Source: Kiritimatiellia bacterium
GTDB lineage: Bacteria; Verrucomicrobiota; Kiritimatiellia; WLWN01
Assembly (NCBI GenBank): GCA_012103575.1
Contig: WLWN01000001.1
Coordinates: 449,792 to 513,791, forward strand
Reading direction: 5' to 3'
Length of the DNA stretch: 64,000 nt
This document shows positions 18,922-28,539 of the stretch, piece after piece (the first letter of the stretch is position 1; every line of letters begins with the position of its first letter). The notes below the pieces were generated by a model, which did no database searches, had not been told where the DNA came from, and worked only from the letters and a program-made list of their open reading frames with translations. The translations under genes were made by a program, and so were the position numbers.

Positions 18922-19205
18922 TCATGAAAAACAGACATATTGGAAGCGATTTTGACGGCTTTTTGCAGAAAGAAGGTCTTCTTGCAGAGTCTGAAGCTAC
19001 AGCGCTAAAACGCATCATTGCTTACCAAATAGAGAAGGAAATGAAGCAACGAAATCTTACAAAAAGCTCACTGGCCCGTATGATGCAAACCAGTCGGTCG
19101 TCGCTGGACCGACTTCTTGATCCTGAGAATGCATCTGTTACGCTTCTCACTTTGGAAAGCGTAGCTTTGGCGCTTGGCAGAAAACTAAAAATTGAGCTGG
19201 CCTAA
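18918..19205 (+). CDS. HigA-like antitoxin
   Basis: 95 residues (start 18918, or ATG 18924). The helix-turn-helix is KSSLARMMQTSRSSLDRLL, and LTLESVALALGRKLKIEL is the family ending. It is translationally coupled to the toxin gene upstream. It should neutralise the toxin and repress the operon by binding its promoter (known of the family). Confidence 0.85.
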   Translation: MIMKNRHIGSDFDGFLQKEGLLAESEATALKRIIAYQIEKEMKQRNLTKSSLARMMQTSRSSLDRLLDPENASVTLLTLESVALALGRKLKIELA

Positions 19206-19224
19206 AGCCGAATCGGGTCGCCGA

Positions 19225-20575
19225 GACTGACCCATTAAGGGCCAGCCCCGGCTCCCACACCACCACGGCATGCGGGTCCGCACCGGGCGGTTCCGACTAG
19301 ACTCGGAATTTTGGCCCGTAGTGAAGTATGATCCACTGATTGCGCATATTAGGAACCCCTTGTTCCTCTAACCATTGATTGGTCAACCCTTTCTGGACGA
19401 TGCTGTTGCCCGCCATTCGCCAATAGCCTTTGCAGCTGCGGGAGGCGAGCTTTACTTCATTCTTCCAGATACCTAGCGCGATGAGGTGACGGCGGCGCAT
19501 ACGAGGTTGCTTCCACTGTTTCCAGTAGGTAGAGCCTCACCCTTCGTCTCATCCACTCAGCCAGCTCCATTACCTGGGTATAGGTGTAGCTGAGGCTGAA
19601 GTAGTTGAGCCAACCGAGGATATAGCGTCGGAGTTCTTTAATAGCTTCCCCCCAACAGGGTGTCCCCGGTTCCGGCGGGTGATCTCACGTACTCGCTGCT
19701 TGAACCGTTCTCTCGCTTTGGCCGTCCACACCACTTTTCCGCGTGATCCTAACTGGAAACCCAAAAAGGAACACTGTTTCAGCGGTGCGGTTCGACTCTT
19801 GGCATGGTGGACCTTCAGCTTCAGCGTTCTTTCGAGGAAGACGGTGAGGCTCTTCATAACCCGTTCGGCCGCTTTCGGACTCTTGACCATTACGATAAAG
19901 TCATCGGCATAGCGCGTGAAACGGTGTCCACGGGCTTCGAGTCCTTATCCAGCGGATTGAGTACGATGTTGGCTAGCAACGGGGAGAGCGGGCCACCTTG
20001 CGGAACGCCCTTTGTCGTCGCCTCCCGACCTCCATCCGGATGTGCCACTCCTGCCTGCAGGTAACGGCGGATCAAAGCCAGGATCTTTCGGTCCCGGATC
20101 TTTTCGCGCAGTTGAGCCATAAGCCGGTCATGGTTCACCGTATCGAAGAACGATTTAAGATCACAGTCTACCGCATGGCGGTATCCTGCTTTCCATCCGA
20201 CTTCCAGCGTACGCACGGCCTGATGGGCATTGCGTCCTGCACGAAAGCCGTAGCTGTGTTTACTGAACCCACCTTCGAAGCGAGGGTTCAGCACTTGGGC
20301 CAGCGCCTGCTGGATCACCCGATCCAAGACCGTGGGGATGCCCAGCAGGCGTTCTGACCCATCAGGTTTTGGGATATATACCCGGCGTACAGCCGCCGGG
20401 TGGTAGGTTCCCTTCATAAGCATGGAACGAACTCTTGGCCAATGTGCCCGCATGAATGCAGGAAAGTCTTGGACGGTCATACCGTCAAGACCCGGAGCCC
20501 CTGCGTTTGAGCGGACTTTACTCCACGCCTTATTCAGGTTCTCCGGAGCCAGGACCCGTTCCATCCGTGATTCAT
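19225..20575 (-). mobile_element. Group II intron, 5' truncated, maturase broken
   Basis: The minus strand carries a reverse transcriptase/maturase gene followed by a domain V-like hairpin (19245-19295; GGAACCGCCCGGTGCGGACC and its pairing arm GGTGGTGTGGGAG). The 5' RNA domains are missing: upstream of the gene the sequence runs into an IS30B end at 20583-20657. The intron can neither splice nor move. Confidence 0.75.
19297..20564 (-). pseudogene. Group II intron reverse transcriptase/maturase
   Basis: The N-terminal RT domain is well preserved: AGAPGLDGMTV, YIPKPDGSERLLGIPTV, SYGFRAGRNAHQAV, DCDLKSFFDTVNHD and GVPQGGPLSPLLANIVL. The catalytic YADD lies in another frame (TRYADDFIVMV), because of a frameshift near 19940. 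A second shift near 19640 separates the maturase X domain (WLNYFSLSYTY), and the final piece ends ILHYGPKFRV. With at least two frameshifts and stops it is inactive. No endonuclease domain is seen. Confidence 0.8.
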
Positions 20576-20582
20576 CTTTTCA

Positions 20583-20657
20583 GATCTAGAAGATTTCGGC
20601 ATGGAACACTCCTATTTTACAATATCTTCTTTTGGGCATTTAATATTACAATTCTCA
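20583..20657 (-). mobile_element. IS30B terminal fragment
   Basis: 75 bases identical in form to the transposase-proximal end of IS30B (18435-18508), from TCTAGAAGATTTCGGCATGG to ATTACAATTCTCA. It lacks the rest of the element and marks the broken 5' side of the group II intron. Confidence 0.8.
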
Positions 20658-20702
20658 GATTTTTTTGAAACAAAAAATTGACTTTTTGAAAAATAGCAAT
20701 AT

Positions 20703-20865
20703 CCTGGATCCGTCAGTTAAACGCGGTTTTCTGCACGAACCATTTGGGCCAAAAGGAATTACAAAAAAGCCTCGCCGCACCCAGCGGGTGCGCCTGTGTC
20801 TTTTTGCAACCTTTTGCCTCCAAAGCATTCGCACAGAAATCCCACGTTTAACTGACGGATCCAGG
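20703..20865. repeat. Miniature inverted-repeat element M2 (long form)
   Basis: A 163-bp near-palindrome in the orientation starting CCTGGATCCGTCAGTTAAAC GCGG. There is no matching target duplication (AATAT versus ATAAA). Directly right of it, a plus-strand frame tail VKGIDTDISTDEIISFVRES (to 20955) looks like the end of a small antitoxin-like gene cut by the element. Confidence 0.9.
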
Positions 20866-20994
20866 ATAAAATCACCCCTATCCGTTAAGGGGATTGATAC
20901 AGATATTTCTACGGATGAAATCATTTCTTTTGTTCGCGAAAGCAGAAAAACCTAGCCCGTCTTCCACTATTCGAAAAAGGGGATCAGGTAGGGA

Positions 20995-21720
20995 TCAAGA
21001 AGACGAGCGATAAGCGAACCTTTTGGCTTCAGAGACCGGACGAAACGATTTCCGGTGATGCGAAATGGGTCCATAGCGATCTAGGGCTTCAAGGTGCATT
21101 TTTGTTCCGTAACCTTTATGACGTGCAAATCCATAATTCGGATATTCTTTGTCTAGTTCTATCATGATGCGATCTCTTGTGACCTTAGCGATAATACTTG
21201 CCGCCGCAATGGAAAGACTTTTGGAATCTCCTTTAACAATGGAGACTGAAGGGCAGGGAAGCCCTTGAACGGGATTTCCATCGATTAAGGTTTGTTCGGG
21301 CAAAGTTTCTAAACTGTTCACAGCACGTGTAAACGCTTGATAGGTTGCTTGGAGAATATTGATCCTATCAATTTCGGTTACGTTGGCTTGCCCAATACCG
21401 ATTTGGACATGAGGACATGTATCAAGAAGATCAAAAAAATAATCTCTTTGGGTCGCTGACAGTTTTTTTGAATCTGTAAGACCTTTAAACATCTGGTCTC
21501 TTTCTTGTTCCAAGAACTGTGGATCAAACATAACGGCAGCGGCTACCACAGGACCCGCAAGAGGACCCCGTCCTGCTTCGTCTATTCCGGCAACATGTGA
21601 ATAGCCCGATTGCCAAGATCTTCGTTCAAAGTGTAATAGATCTAGAGAAGGTCTGGAAGCGGAAGGTGTAAAGAGCTCAGGGGGATTATGCATGACATCT
21701 AAGACAGGAGGATAGGCCAT
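20995..21720 (-). CDS. rnhB: Ribonuclease HII
   Basis: 241 residues. It degrades the RNA strand of RNA-DNA hybrids and removes misincorporated ribonucleotides. The catalytic DEDD set is visible: GIDEAGRGPLAGP (D and E, about residues 46-47), LTDSKKLS, and SIIAKVTRDR with the final D. GFARHKGYGTKMH and GPISHHRKSF are family motifs. The N-terminal 40 residues (from ATG 21720) exceed the minimal enzyme; a later start is possible. It sits at the 3' end of the leftward rplS-trmD-rpsP-ffh block, separated by palindromic repeats. Confidence 0.95.
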   Translation of the reverse strand: MAYPPVLDVMHNPPELFTPSASRPSLDLLHFERRSWQSGYSHVAGIDEAGRGPLAGPVVAAAVMFDPQFLEQERDQMFKGLTDSKKLSATQRDYFFDLLDTCPHVQIGIGQANVTEIDRINILQATYQAFTRAVNSLETLPEQTLIDGNPVQGLPCPSVSIVKGDSKSLSIAAASIIAKVTRDRIMIELDKEYPNYGFARHKGYGTKMHLEALDRYGPISHHRKSFRPVSEAKRFAYRSSS

Positions 21721-21762
21721 AGGGGCATTTCATCATCACAGCAACGCTGTGTAGGCATAGAG

Positions 21763-21941
21763 CCTGGGGTTTCAACCCCAGGAAGACATCATAAAAAAAA
21801 TGTTGTGCCCTGGAGGGGCACTGTTGTCTTGGCATACAGTTGCTCCTCATCAACCGCGCCCCTTCAGGGCGCCATCCGATTTGTTCTTTCTTCATTCCTG
21901 GGGTTGAAACCCCAGGCTATATGACTTTGTCCCTTTGGGAC
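21763..21941. repeat. Cluster of REP-like palindromes
   Basis: Two CCTGGGGTT-type palindromes (21763-21782 and 21897-21916) face each other around GTGCCCTGGAGGGGCAC (21805-21821) and GCGCCCCTTCAGGGCGC (21856-21872). GTCCCTTTGGGAC (21929-21941) is on the outside. The two halves are diverged inverted copies of one unit, like REP/BIME sequences common in PVC genomes. It fills the 308-bp gap between rplS and rnhB and may stop or stabilise transcripts. Confidence 0.8.
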
Positions 21942-22028
21942 AATCCATTGTGTCAGCCACATATCCGGAGGCCCTACTCTGAGCTAGAGGGGCTCCCACT
22001 CTCCCTGATTAATAACTTTGGAGAAGTG

Positions 22029-22379
22029 CTAGATACGTTTTTCTTTAACCTTCGCGGTCTTTCCTGACCGCCCTCGCAGATAGTAGAGTTTGGCCCGCCG
22101 TGCATGGCCTCTGCGTTCGACTTCTACTTTAACAATATTGGGCGAGTGGAGCGGAAAAACACGTTCGACCCCTTCACCATAAGAGATACGTCGCACGGTA
22201 AAGGATTCACGTGAGCCATGACCACTCCGAGCCATGACAATACCATTGAAGATCTGAATACGTTCTTTTTCGCCTTCGCGGATTTTAACGTGTATTTTAA
22301 CGGTATCCCCTACATTAAAGACAGGAACTTTTTCTTTTAACTGTTCGTTGTTAATTTTATCTAGAATCGTTGTGTTCAT
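22029..22379 (-). CDS. rplS: 50S ribosomal protein L19
   Basis: 116 residues, normal for L19. [40 protein letters not shown] and [20 protein letters not shown] are the diagnostic stretches, then [21 protein letters not shown]19 sits at the 30S-50S interface. It follows trmD leftward, the usual rpsP-trmD-rplS order. Confidence 0.97.
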   Translation of the reverse strand: MNTTILDKINNEQLKEKVPVFNVGDTVKIHVKIREGEKERIQIFNGIVMARSGHGSRESFTVRRISYGEGVERVFPLHSPNIVKVEVERRGHARRAKLYYLRGRSGKTAKVKEKRI

Positions 22380-22445
22380 TCTATTTTCCTATTCAAAAAG
22401 AACGGCTATGATAGCGATCTTGTTTTGTTCGTCAAGAGCCTAATT

Positions 22446-23126
22446 TCATATTAATAAATCTGGACGCCTTTTTTGGGTTCTTTTTAGGGCCTGCTCTTTT
22501 TGCCATTTACTGATCTCTCCATGATTACCGGTCAAAAGGATATTGGGCACTTTCATGTTACGGTATTCCGCTGGTCGTGTATATTGAGGGTGCTCGAGCA
22601 TTCCCGTGGTAAATGAATCAAGTGTTGTGGCTTGTTCAGCTCCTAACACACCCGGTTGTAACCTAACCAGGGCATCAATAACAACGGCTGCAGGAAGAAC
22701 TCCATTGGTTAAGACGTAGTCACCTATTGAAATTTCGTCTGTAACAAGGGTTTCAGAAACACGCTCATCAACGCCTTCATAATGTCCACAGATGAACACT
22801 AAATGTTTTTCTTGTGCTAAGGCTTCTGCATAGTTCTGGTTAAACATTTTTCCTTGAGGGCTCGTTAAAATAACGCGTGCTTTAGGCGTGCAGACCGATT
22901 CGACGGCTTCAAAAATCGGTTCGGGTTTCATAAGCATCCCTGGTCCCCCGCCGTAGGGCTTATCATCTGTTGTGCGGCGGCTATCATGCGTAAAGTTCCT
23001 CAAATCAATGGTGTTGAAAGATACGGCCTGGGCTTGTTGGGCTCGTTTAAGGATGCTCTCATTTAGAAAGCCTGAGAGCATTTGCGGAAAGATTGTGATG
23101 ACATCTATTTGAAGGGGGGCGCTCAT
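22446..23126 (-). CDS. trmD: tRNA (guanine-37-N1)-methyltransferase
   Basis: From ATG 23126 (a longer frame to 23135 begins at a weaker codon) it encodes 226 residues. It methylates G37 of tRNAs with SAM, preventing +1 frameshifting. The trefoil-knot SPOUT motifs are clear: DVITIFPQMLSGF, DDKPYGGGPGMLMKPEP, FICGHYEGVDERV, ISIGDYVLTNGVLPA and VLLTGNHGEI. Intact within the ribosomal block. Confidence 0.97.
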   Translation of the reverse strand: MSAPLQIDVITIFPQMLSGFLNESILKRAQQAQAVSFNTIDLRNFTHDSRRTTDDKPYGGGPGMLMKPEPIFEAVESVCTPKARVILTSPQGKMFNQNYAEALAQEKHLVFICGHYEGVDERVSETLVTDEISIGDYVLTNGVLPAAVVIDALVRLQPGVLGAEQATTLDSFTTGMLEHPQYTRPAEYRNMKVPNILLTGNHGEISKWQKEQALKRTQKRRPDLLI

Positions 23127-23148
23127 ATCGAGCAAGGGGTGAGGTCAT

Positions 23149-23379
23149 CTATTCGACGATTTCAAGCATGGCTTTTCGGCCCTGCTTTGCCGCCATCGTG
23201 TTCAGCAACGTTCGAATAGCGCTGACGGCTTGCCCTCTTTTTCCAATCACTTTTCCGAGATCTTGGGGGTTGCATCGCAGCTCGAAGATAGCGGTACGAT
23301 CTCCATCGATTCCTGTTACGCGCACATCTTTGGGACGATCAACAAGGGCTTGAACAATGTATTCTACAAAACTTTTCAT
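23149..23379 (-). CDS. khpA: KH-domain RNA-binding protein KhpA
   Basis: 76 residues from ATG 23379. A single KH domain with the GxxG loop in IGKRGQAVSAIRTLLN, preceded by VEYIVQALVDRP. KhpA (YlqC) usually lies between rpsP and trmD or rimM, as here, and binds RNA with KhpB. The rimM gene, often in this position, is absent. Confidence 0.93.
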   Translation of the reverse strand: MKSFVEYIVQALVDRPKDVRVTGIDGDRTAIFELRCNPQDLGKVIGKRGQAVSAIRTLLNTMAAKQGRKAMLEIVE

Positions 23380-23395
23380 GCCATAATACCTTGCG

Positions 23396-23752
23396 CTATT
23401 CAGCTGCGTTTTCTGTGATGGGCGGCGCATCCTCTATTTTTACTTCGTCTGTAGTTTCCACCGCGGGTGGTACACTTTTTTCTTTTAACGTGTCTCCGCT
23501 TTCGCTCGGAGGTAGGGCCTTTGCTTTTTTTAATAGGCTTTTAACCGTAGCCGATGCAATGGCGCCTTGATGTAACCAGTAATTGATGCGCTCGCTTTTA
23601 AGCTCAAAATTTTTCCCTGCTTTTTTAGGGTTATACCATCCTAATGTTTCAAGGGCTCGTCCTTTACTGGACTTACGTGCATCTGTAGCAATAACACGAT
23701 AGAAAGGGTTGTTGGTGCTGCCCATTCTTTTTAATCTTATTTTTACCGACAT
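23396..23752 (-). CDS. rpsP: 30S ribosomal protein S16
   Basis: 118 residues. The first 80 are standard S16 (VKIRLKRMGSTNNPFYRV, RALETLGWYNP, INYWLHQGAIASATVKSLLKK). A charged tail of about 35 residues rich in E, P and T follows, as in many PVC homologues. First gene after ffh in the leftward operon. Confidence 0.96.
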   Translation of the reverse strand: MSVKIRLKRMGSTNNPFYRVIATDARKSSKGRALETLGWYNPKKAGKNFELKSERINYWLHQGAIASATVKSLLKKAKALPPSESGDTLKEKSVPPAVETTDEVKIEDAPPITENAAE

Positions 23753-23792
23753 ATGTACACTCCTGTTCGTAATTGAAAACAGATGGTTTATA

Positions 23793-25121
23793 TTACCTGC
23801 CGAATCTTAGCAACCTTTTTTGTTGTTTTTTAATGGCGCCCGCCATCTTTTTAGCCTGTTTGAATTTTTTAAGTAATTCATTGATATCCCGGACTTCTGT
23901 GCCACTCCCATTGGCTATTCTTAGTCGTCTGCGGCCGTTTATAAGCGTGGGATGCCTTCTTTCTTCAGGGGTCATGCTTTGTATAATGGCCTCGAACTTT
24001 TTCGATTCCTTTTCAGATTGGGCCCCCATCTGTTTTTTTAGGTCCGGAGGCATATGGGTCCCTGTGGGTAACATTTCAAGGAGATTTTCAATAGAACCCA
24101 TTTTTTTCATCTGCTGAACCTGATCGAGAAAATCTTCTAAATTGAAGGTGTTTTTGCGTAGTCTTTCTTCCAGGTGCGCCATGTTTTTCATGTCAAACGC
24201 ACCTTGGGTCTTTTCGACCAGGGACACGACATCGCCCATACCGAGAATGCGCGAAGCCATTCGATCAGGATGAAAGGGTTCAAGGTCCTCTAGACGTTCC
24301 CCGGTTCCTACAAGTAGAATCGGACATCCTGTAATCGATTGGACAGAGATAGCCGCTCCACCTCGGGCATCGCCATCCAGCTTCGTTAGAATCAGCCCCG
24401 TTAATCCGATATCTTTATGAAAAGATTTTGCTACATGAACCGATTCTTGGCCGATCGCAGAATCTAATACTAAAACGACGTTTCGGGGTTGGACATTTTC
24501 GCGGAGTTCCTTTACTTCTTCTACAAGTTCGTTATCGATCTGAAATCGGCCGCCGGTATCAAAAATCACGATATCCGCATTTGATTGCCTGGCTGTCTCC
24601 CACGCTCGCAGACCTATATTCGGCACGGTTTCATTGGGTTGAGGCGCCACCATGTCGATTTCGATTTGTTGTGCGAGGGTGCCTAACTGTTCAACAGCAG
24701 CGGGTCTTCGAATGTCACAGGCGGCCAGGACTACATGTCTACCTTTTTCTTTGAAATGATACGCAAGTTTTGCGGCGGTTGTTGTTTTACCCGCTCCGTG
24801 TAAGCCGAGTAAAAGAATCCCTGCAGGCTGTTCACGGGTATCAAAATCCTTTTGGTTTTCTCCGAGTAAAGCGATCAGTTCTTCGTGTACGCGCTTTATA
24901 ACTTGTTGCCCTGGAGTAATACTTTCCAGGACCTCTTCGCCTATGCTTTCTTCTCGTACACGGTTAATAAAGTCTTTGGCCACCTGGTAGTGAACATCCG
25001 CTTCTAACAAAGCCATACGAACTTCACGAAGAGCGTCTTTAATGTTCTTTTCCGTAAGTTTCCCATAGCTTCGTATGTTTTTGAAAACTTTGTGTAATGA
25101 TTGCGATAAGGCATCAAACAT
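23793..25121 (-). CDS. ffh: Signal recognition particle protein Ffh
   Basis: 442 residues. An N-terminal helical bundle, a GTPase G domain with LLGLHGAGKTTTAAKLA (P loop, about residue 105), DTGGRFQIDNELVEE, TKLDGDARGGAAIS and GTGERLEDLEPF, then the methionine-rich M domain (LEDFLDQVQQMKKMGSIENLL, RIANGSGTEVRDINELLK), which binds 4.5S RNA. It targets membrane and secretory proteins co-translationally with FtsY. LHGAGKTT replaces the more usual LQGSGKTT, a mild variant. Confidence 0.97.
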   Translation of the reverse strand: MFDALSQSLHKVFKNIRSYGKLTEKNIKDALREVRMALLEADVHYQVAKDFINRVREESIGEEVLESITPGQQVIKRVHEELIALLGENQKDFDTREQPAGILLLGLHGAGKTTTAAKLAYHFKEKGRHVVLAACDIRRPAAVEQLGTLAQQIEIDMVAPQPNETVPNIGLRAWETARQSNADIVIFDTGGRFQIDNELVEEVKELRENVQPRNVVLVLDSAIGQESVHVAKSFHKDIGLTGLILTKLDGDARGGAAISVQSITGCPILLVGTGERLEDLEPFHPDRMASRILGMGDVVSLVEKTQGAFDMKNMAHLEERLRKNTFNLEDFLDQVQQMKKMGSIENLLEMLPTGTHMPPDLKKQMGAQSEKESKKFEAIIQSMTPEERRHPTLINGRRRLRIANGSGTEVRDINELLKKFKQAKKMAGAIKKQQKRLLRFGR

Positions 25122-25133
25122 GTGAACTCTCGT

Positions 25134-26036
25134 TTAAGATATTGATTCGTTATTCGAATTCCGGGCTCCGTGCGCTATGCGGTCCCGTTTTGCAAGATCT
25201 TTTAGAATGTGTACGTTTTGAAAACACTCCTGTTCCATGAAGGTTTTTACGTGTGACCCTTGTTCTTCTCCTATTTCTAAAAAAAGATGTCCATTGGGTT
25301 TTAGATAAAAGGGGGCGGCATGAATGATTTGTTCGATATAGCGAAGTCCATCTTTTCCTGCATCTAAAGCGTTTTGGGGTTCAAACCGATTTATTTCGTC
25401 CGGCAATGCTCGATACTCTTTTGTGGGGATATAAGGTAAATTCGCAATAATAGCGTCTACAGGTTTTATGTTTAGTTCTGTTAACAAATCGCTTTGAATC
25501 CACTGAATGTGTCTCTCTACTCCAAGTGTCTGAGCATTTTCTTGGGCGAGTTGTAGCGCTTTGGTGGAGATGTCGAGCCCTATATACTGGGCATGCGGTT
25601 GTTCCTTGGCTAATGTAATCGTTATACAACCGGTTCCCGTTCCCACATCTACAATGATGGGTTTTGCTTGTTTCCAAATCGCTTTACTGTTGAGGACCTG
25701 TTCGACGAGACATTCGGTTTCTGGCCGAGGAATAAGAGCTCGGTCATCGATTTTAAAATCATTTCCCATAAAATTAGTGGTGCCAAGAATATATTGTATG
25801 GGTTCATGCTGAGCTAATCGTGTTGCGTATTTTTTGAGTCTGCTTTGTTGTTCTGTGCTGAGTGTATTTGGGGGATGGAGGTAGAGTTGTAAACGAGGAC
25901 AATCTAATACATCGCTGACTAATTCTTCAGCGATTCTTAATGAAGGCGTTATATGGTTAACTTCAAGATAATCGCGGAGTTTATGAACAGCTCGAATCGG
26001 TTCTTCGCCGATTTGATCTAAGCACGGTAAAATCAT
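25134..26036 (-). CDS. prmC: Release factor glutamine methyltransferase
   Basis: 300 residues. It methylates the glutamine of the GGQ motif in RF1 and RF2. The N-terminal helical domain has [19 protein letters not shown] and [13 protein letters not shown]. The SAM-binding core is [19 protein letters not shown] and [11 protein letters not shown]. The catalytic loop reads ANLPYIP, where many homologues have NPPY. The start overlaps the prfA stop by 4 bases (ATGA), so translation is probably coupled to its substrate gene. Confidence 0.95.
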   Translation of the reverse strand: MILPCLDQIGEEPIRAVHKLRDYLEVNHITPSLRIAEELVSDVLDCPRLQLYLHPPNTLSTEQQSRLKKYATRLAQHEPIQYILGTTNFMGNDFKIDDRALIPRPETECLVEQVLNSKAIWKQAKPIIVDVGTGTGCITITLAKEQPHAQYIGLDISTKALQLAQENAQTLGVERHIQWIQSDLLTELNIKPVDAIIANLPYIPTKEYRALPDEINRFEPQNALDAGKDGLRYIEQIIHAAPFYLKPNGHLFLEIGEEQGSHVKTFMEQECFQNVHILKDLAKRDRIAHGARNSNNESIS

Positions 26037-27127
26037 GATGCCATGGACTTTAACTTTTCTTCGAGTCGTTTTTCAACTTCGTGATTGTAGAGTGCTAGGA
26101 GTAGCTCGTCGAGATGGCCTTCAATAATCTGGTCAAGGCTATATAAGGTTAGGTTAATTCGGTGGTCAGTGAGTCGGTTTTGGGGGAAATTATATGTGCG
26201 GATTCGTTCACTGCGATCACCAGATCCAATTTGAGATTTTCGAGAACTGGCTGTCTTTGCTTCTTTTTCTTCGCGGATTTTGTCTAATAAGCGCGCCTTT
26301 AATACTTTCATAGCCTTATCTTTATTGCGATGTTGAGAACGCTCGTCCTGGCTTTGAGCGATGGTGTTGGTAGGCAAATGAGTGATTCTTACCGCAGAGT
26401 CGGTTGTGTTCACATGTTGACCACCCGCACCAGAAGCTCGATATACATCAATCCGAAGGTCTTCTGGTTTAATTTCAATCTCATCAATTTCGTCAGCTTC
26501 CGGCAATACGGCAACGGTAGCGGCAGACGTGTGAATACGTCCATTGGTTTCTGTGGTAGGAACGCGTTGGACGCGATGTCCACCACTTTCATAACGCATT
26601 GTCTTGTATACCTGAGTGCCTTCGATAGAAAAAATGATTTCTTTGTAGCCTCCTACTTGGGATGGGCTGGTGTCAATCATGTTGACTTTCCATCCTTTGT
26701 TTTCACTGTAACGACTATAGATTCGAAAGAGGTCACCGGCAAATAACGCGGCTTCTTCTCCGCCTGTTCCTGCGCGGATTTCCATAATGATATTACGGTT
26801 TTCTACTGGATCGGCAGGGAGAAGAGCGATCATAAAATCTTTCTCTGTGGAGGGAAGCTTTTCTTGGAGTTCTTCGATTTCTATACGGGCCAACTCTTTG
26901 ATTTCATCATCGGACTGTTCATCATCTAGAAGCGTCTGGTTCTCTTTAAGCTCTTGAGTCATTCTAAAATAAGGGGCCGCTTTTTCTTCTATGCGTTTAA
27001 GGGTGGCATGTTCCTCAAGTAGTTTGCGAAGTTTTTGATGATGTCCAGAACCGGATTCATGTGCGAGTTTTTCTTCAAGCTCACCCATTTGTTGTTTCAA
27101 TTTTTCTAGATAATAAGGGTCGATCAT
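26033..27127 (-). CDS. prfA: Peptide chain release factor 1
   Basis: 364 residues. It reads UAA and UAG stops. The GGQ catalytic motif is in [17 protein letters not shown] (about residue 233), and the stop-recognition tripeptide region reads [12 protein letters not shown] (PTT where many have PAT or PVT). [18 protein letters not shown] and [17 protein letters not shown] are family motifs. Its intactness supports normal UAG and UAA termination in this genome, so the in-frame TAG codons seen elsewhere are genuine nonsense changes. Confidence 0.97.
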   Translation of the reverse strand: MIDPYYLEKLKQQMGELEEKLAHESGSGHHQKLRKLLEEHATLKRIEEKAAPYFRMTQELKENQTLLDDEQSDDEIKELARIEIEELQEKLPSTEKDFMIALLPADPVENRNIIMEIRAGTGGEEAALFAGDLFRIYSRYSENKGWKVNMIDTSPSQVGGYKEIIFSIEGTQVYKTMRYESGGHRVQRVPTTETNGRIHTSAATVAVLPEADEIDEIEIKPEDLRIDVYRASGAGGQHVNTTDSAVRITHLPTNTIAQSQDERSQHRNKDKAMKVLKARLLDKIREEKEAKTASSRKSQIGSGDRSERIRTYNFPQNRLTDHRINLTLYSLDQIIEGHLDELLLALYNHEVEKRLEEKLKSMAS

Positions 27128-27167
27128 AAAACGGGAGGGATCATGGGGTCATAGGGTTCAAATACAA

Positions 27168-27207
27168 ATCGGGCCAGATTTATCAATTCGAATAAACCTG
27201 GCCCGAT
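27168..27207 (-). terminator. Intrinsic terminator after rpmE
   Basis: Inverted repeat ATCGGGCCAGRTTTAT on both sides of a short loop, then TTTGTATTT on the minus strand. It lies between the rpmE stop and the prfA start, so it should end rpmE transcription. Confidence 0.75.
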
Positions 27208-27219
27208 GTTAAAGGCATG

Positions 27220-27429
27220 CTAATCGGTTGTCGCTTGAGCGTAACGTTTACGGAATCGCTCCACACGTCCTTCCGTATCAATGTATTTTGCTTTACCGGT
27301 ATAAAAGGGATGACATTGCGAACAGGTATTCACGTGCATCTCTTTTACGGTAGATCTTGTTGTAAGGACATTCCCGCATGCACAGGTTACCTTGGCTTCC
27401 ATATATTCTGGATGAGTATCTTTTTTCAT
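27220..27429 (-). CDS. rpmE: 50S ribosomal protein L31
   Basis: 69 residues. [20 protein letters not shown] start ([19 protein letters not shown]), then [20 protein letters not shown]. The cysteines (CACG and CSQCH) are those of the zinc-binding C+ form of L31. It is the first gene of the leftward block, followed by a terminator before prfA. Confidence 0.96.
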   Translation of the reverse strand: MKKDTHPEYMEAKVTCACGNVLTTRSTVKEMHVNTCSQCHPFYTGKAKYIDTEGRVERFRKRYAQATTD

Positions 27430-27572
27430 GGTATATACCTAATTTATCGACCTATCTTTTATGATTTAAAAACCGTGACAAAATACCAGAATTGTTACAT
27501 ACTGGCAAGGCTGTAAACAATATTTGTAGGTATCTGACGACCCAAATAATAAATAAGGAGTCCTTAAAAAAA

Positions 27573-28199
27573 ATGAACATGAGACGAGATGTATACATGT
27601 TGATTTGTTTTCTAATCGTTAGCTGTTTGACAACAACATTGCATGGAGCAGATGAAACAGTAGAAACGAACAAAACAGAAGAGATGAGTGCGAAAGGAAA
27701 TCCAATGGTTTTAATAAAAACGGGTATGGGTGATATAAAAGTCGAATTAAACCCTGAAAAGGCCCCTATAACCGTAAAAAACTTCCTCGAATATGTGGAT
27801 GCGGGTTTTTATAATGATACTATTTTTCATCGCATCATTCAAACGTTCATGGTCCAGGGAGGTGGATTTACTGAAGATATGCAGCAAAAGCCTGTCCGGG
27901 CTCCTATTAAAAATGAGGCGGATAACGGACTAAAAAATGAGCGTGGAACCATTGCCATGGCTCGTACTTTTGTGGTGGATAGTGCAACCGCTCAATTTTT
28001 TATTAATGTCGTCGACAACGCTTTTCTTGATCATAAAGACAAAACAGATCAAGGTTTTGGGTATTGTGTTTTTGCGAAAATAACCGAAGGGCTGGATACG
28101 GTGGATAAAATTAAGGCCGTAAAAACAGGCCGCAAGGGTGGACATGGCGATGTTCCCATAGACGTTGTGAAGATGATAGAGGTTAAACGGATCGATTAA
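27573..28199 (+). CDS. Secreted peptidyl-prolyl cis-trans isomerase (cyclophilin)
   Basis: 208 residues from ATG 27573, with AAGGAG 14 bases upstream. A signal peptide ([19 protein letters not shown]) is followed by a cyclophilin domain: [57 protein letters not shown] and [12 protein letters not shown]. It probably helps fold periplasmic proteins. LHGA before the domain could be a weak lipobox only if the upstream cysteine (SCLTTT) is used. Divergent from rpmE. Confidence 0.92.
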   Translation: MNMRRDVYMLICFLIVSCLTTTLHGADETVETNKTEEMSAKGNPMVLIKTGMGDIKVELNPEKAPITVKNFLEYVDAGFYNDTIFHRIIQTFMVQGGGFTEDMQQKPVRAPIKNEADNGLKNERGTIAMARTFVVDSATAQFFINVVDNAFLDHKDKTDQGFGYCVFAKITEGLDTVDKIKAVKTGRKGGHGDVPIDVVKMIEVKRID

Positions 28200-28338
28200 A
28201 AATTATACGTTTTCTTCACGCATATTAGAAGCCCTTGTTATTTCAATCGCGTTGCCAGAAGGCATTTTAGCCTCTGAGAATGAAGATCCGCATAAACTTT
28301 TGTCCAGAAAAAGCTGTTTTCGCGCAGTTTTTTGTTAG

Positions 28339-28539
28339 CTACCCTCCTTGCATGGGCGCTACAATTTCGATTTCGTCTCCTTCAGACACGATCTTTTTTC
28401 CATAATCCACTCGAGGCACAAACTCTTGATTAACAGCTACAGCGATAGAAGTTTGATCATAGCCATATGTTTCAATCATCTTTTGAACGGTCTGATTCTC
28501 CTCAGATTCATATGATTTCCCGTTGATTACAATTTTCAT
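28339..28539 (-). CDS. thiS: Thiamine biosynthesis sulfur carrier ThiS
   Basis: 66 residues with a ubiquitin-like fold, ending in the required GlyGly (VAPMQGG). The C-terminal thiocarboxylate donates sulfur for thiazole formation by ThiG. The upstream stop of thiO overlaps this ATG by one base (28539), so they are co-translated. The expected thiG does not follow; 28200-28338 holds no gene I can recognise. Confidence 0.93.
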   Translation of the reverse strand: MKIVINGKSYESEENQTVQKMIETYGYDQTSIAVAVNQEFVPRVDYGKKIVSEGDEIEIVAPMQGG

